This document shows, piece after piece, positions 5,930 to 6,648 of a DNA stretch of 6,648 bases (positions are counted from its first letter, which is position 1; every line of letters starts with the position of its first letter). The notes below the pieces were generated by a model. It was not told where the DNA came from, searched no databases, and saw only the letters and a program-made list of their open reading frames with translations. The position numbers and the translations under genes are program-made. The stretch covers positions 1-6,648 of the forward strand of contig DJFQ01000190.1 of NCBI GenBank assembly GCA_002432095.1. Direction: 5' to 3'. The DNA is from Marinagarivorans sp. UBA5868 (lineage in GTDB: Bacteria; Pseudomonadota; Gammaproteobacteria; Pseudomonadales; Cellvibrionaceae).

Positions 5930-6648
5930 TCATTTCGGATGTGTGCATAAAACGCCCGGTCTTTGCCTCGGTTATTTCCCTGTTGTTGATCGCCTTCGGT
6001 GTGTTGGCGTTTCAACGGCTGCCGCTGCGGGAATATCCAGATATCGATGCGCCGGTAGTCTCCGTGCGCACCGATTACCCCGGTGCGGCGGCCAATGTGG
6101 TGGAAACCCGCATTACCGAAGTCATCGAGGATCGCATTTCCGGTCTAGAAGGCATTCGCTTTATCCAGTCCTCAAGCCAGGACGGCCGCTCCGACATCAC
6201 CATTGAATTCGATCTCTCCCGTGATATAGATGCCGCAGCCAATGATGTGCGCGACCGGGTATCCCGAGTGTTGGACGATTTGCCGGAAGAAGCCAATCTC
6301 CCCGATGTGGCCAAGGTGGACGCCAATGAAGATGTGATCATGTGGCTCAATCTCACTAGCGACAAAATGACGGTGCCGCAATTGACCGACTACGCCGAGC
6401 GCTACCTCGTCGACCGTTTTTCTGTGGTCAACGGCGTGGCACAGATCCGCGTCGGCGGCGGCCAGAGCTACGCCATGCGGATTTGGGTCGACCGGGTACA
6501 ACTCGCCGCTCACAGCCTCACCGTCGGCGACATTGAGCAGGCCCTGCGGGCGGAAAACGTAGAATTGCCGGCGGGTAATATCGAATCCCGCAAACAACAA
6601 TTCAGCGTGCGACTGGATCGGGTTTTTGTCGATCCGGCCAACTTTCGC
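5926..6648 (+). CDS. RND multidrug efflux transporter, HAE1 family (3' partial)
   Basis: Inner-membrane RND pump that exports substrates using the proton gradient. ATG 5926 overlaps the adaptor stop (ATGA), and the frame is open to the window end, giving 241 residues of an expected roughly 1,030. Visible features: cytoplasmic SDVCIKRPVFA (4-14), first transmembrane helix (about 12-29), LPLREYPDIDAPVVSV (32-47), TDYPGAAANVVE (49-60), VIEDRISGLEGI (66-77), SSSQDGRSDITIEFDL (82-97) and DVRDRVSRVLDDLPEEA (107-123), all in the order of the first part of the periplasmic porter domain of AcrB-type pumps. The adjacent adaptor supports this. The transmembrane aspartates of helix 4 that carry protons lie beyond the window, so activity and substrate cannot be judged. 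It is most like MexI/VexD-type HAE1 pumps by eye, without a firm subgroup. Confidence 0.93.
   Translation, partial: MIISDVCIKRPVFASVISLLLIAFGVLAFQRLPLREYPDIDAPVVSVRTDYPGAAANVVETRITEVIEDRISGLEGIRFIQSSSQDGRSDITIEFDLSRDIDAAANDVRDRVSRVLDDLPEEANLPDVAKVDANEDVIMWLNLTSDKMTVPQLTDYAERYLVDRFSVVNGVAQIRVGGGQSYAMRIWVDRVQLAAHSLTVGDIEQALRAENVELPAGNIESRKQQFSVRLDRVFVDPANFR

Overview
The window looks like a moderately GC-rich gammaproteobacterial chromosome. The best evidence is the gene order rsxC-rsxD-rsxG-rsxE with products that align closely, from memory, with the Rsx/Rnf proteins of E. coli and Vibrio. I cannot name the genus; a marine or soil gammaproteobacterium outside the Enterobacteriaceae is plausible because nth does not follow rsxE. 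All genes are on the + strand.

Region 1 (1-4544) is the distal part of an rsx/rnf operon. It starts inside rsxC (peripheral NADH/FMN and 4Fe-4S subunit), continues with rsxD and rsxG (the two subunits carrying covalent FMN) and ends with rsxE (membrane subunit with an inter-subunit Fe-S site). rsxA and rsxB are expected upstream, outside the window. The complex couples electron transfer between NADH and a low-potential acceptor to ion movement across the inner membrane. In E. coli it helps keep SoxR reduced. rsxC-rsxD are separated by 37 bases holding a 12-codon mini-ORF. rsxD-rsxG are separated by one base. rsxG-rsxE are separated by an unusual 122 bases containing degenerate tandem repeats.

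Region 2 (4545-4846) is a 302-base intergenic region. It has a perfect 12-bp-stem hairpin shortly after rsxE, a third copy of part of that stem near the next gene, a candidate -10 box and the ribosome binding site of the next gene.

Region 3 (4847-6648) starts an RND efflux operon: a periplasmic adaptor (complete) and an HAE1-type inner-membrane RND transporter that overlaps it by ATGA and runs off the window end (first 241 residues visible). No regulator or outer-membrane channel gene is in view.

Nothing here is clearly a previously undescribed system. The most interesting material is non-coding (the repeats between rsxG and rsxE, and the hairpin with its displaced third copy), together with the repeat architecture of the RsxC tail.
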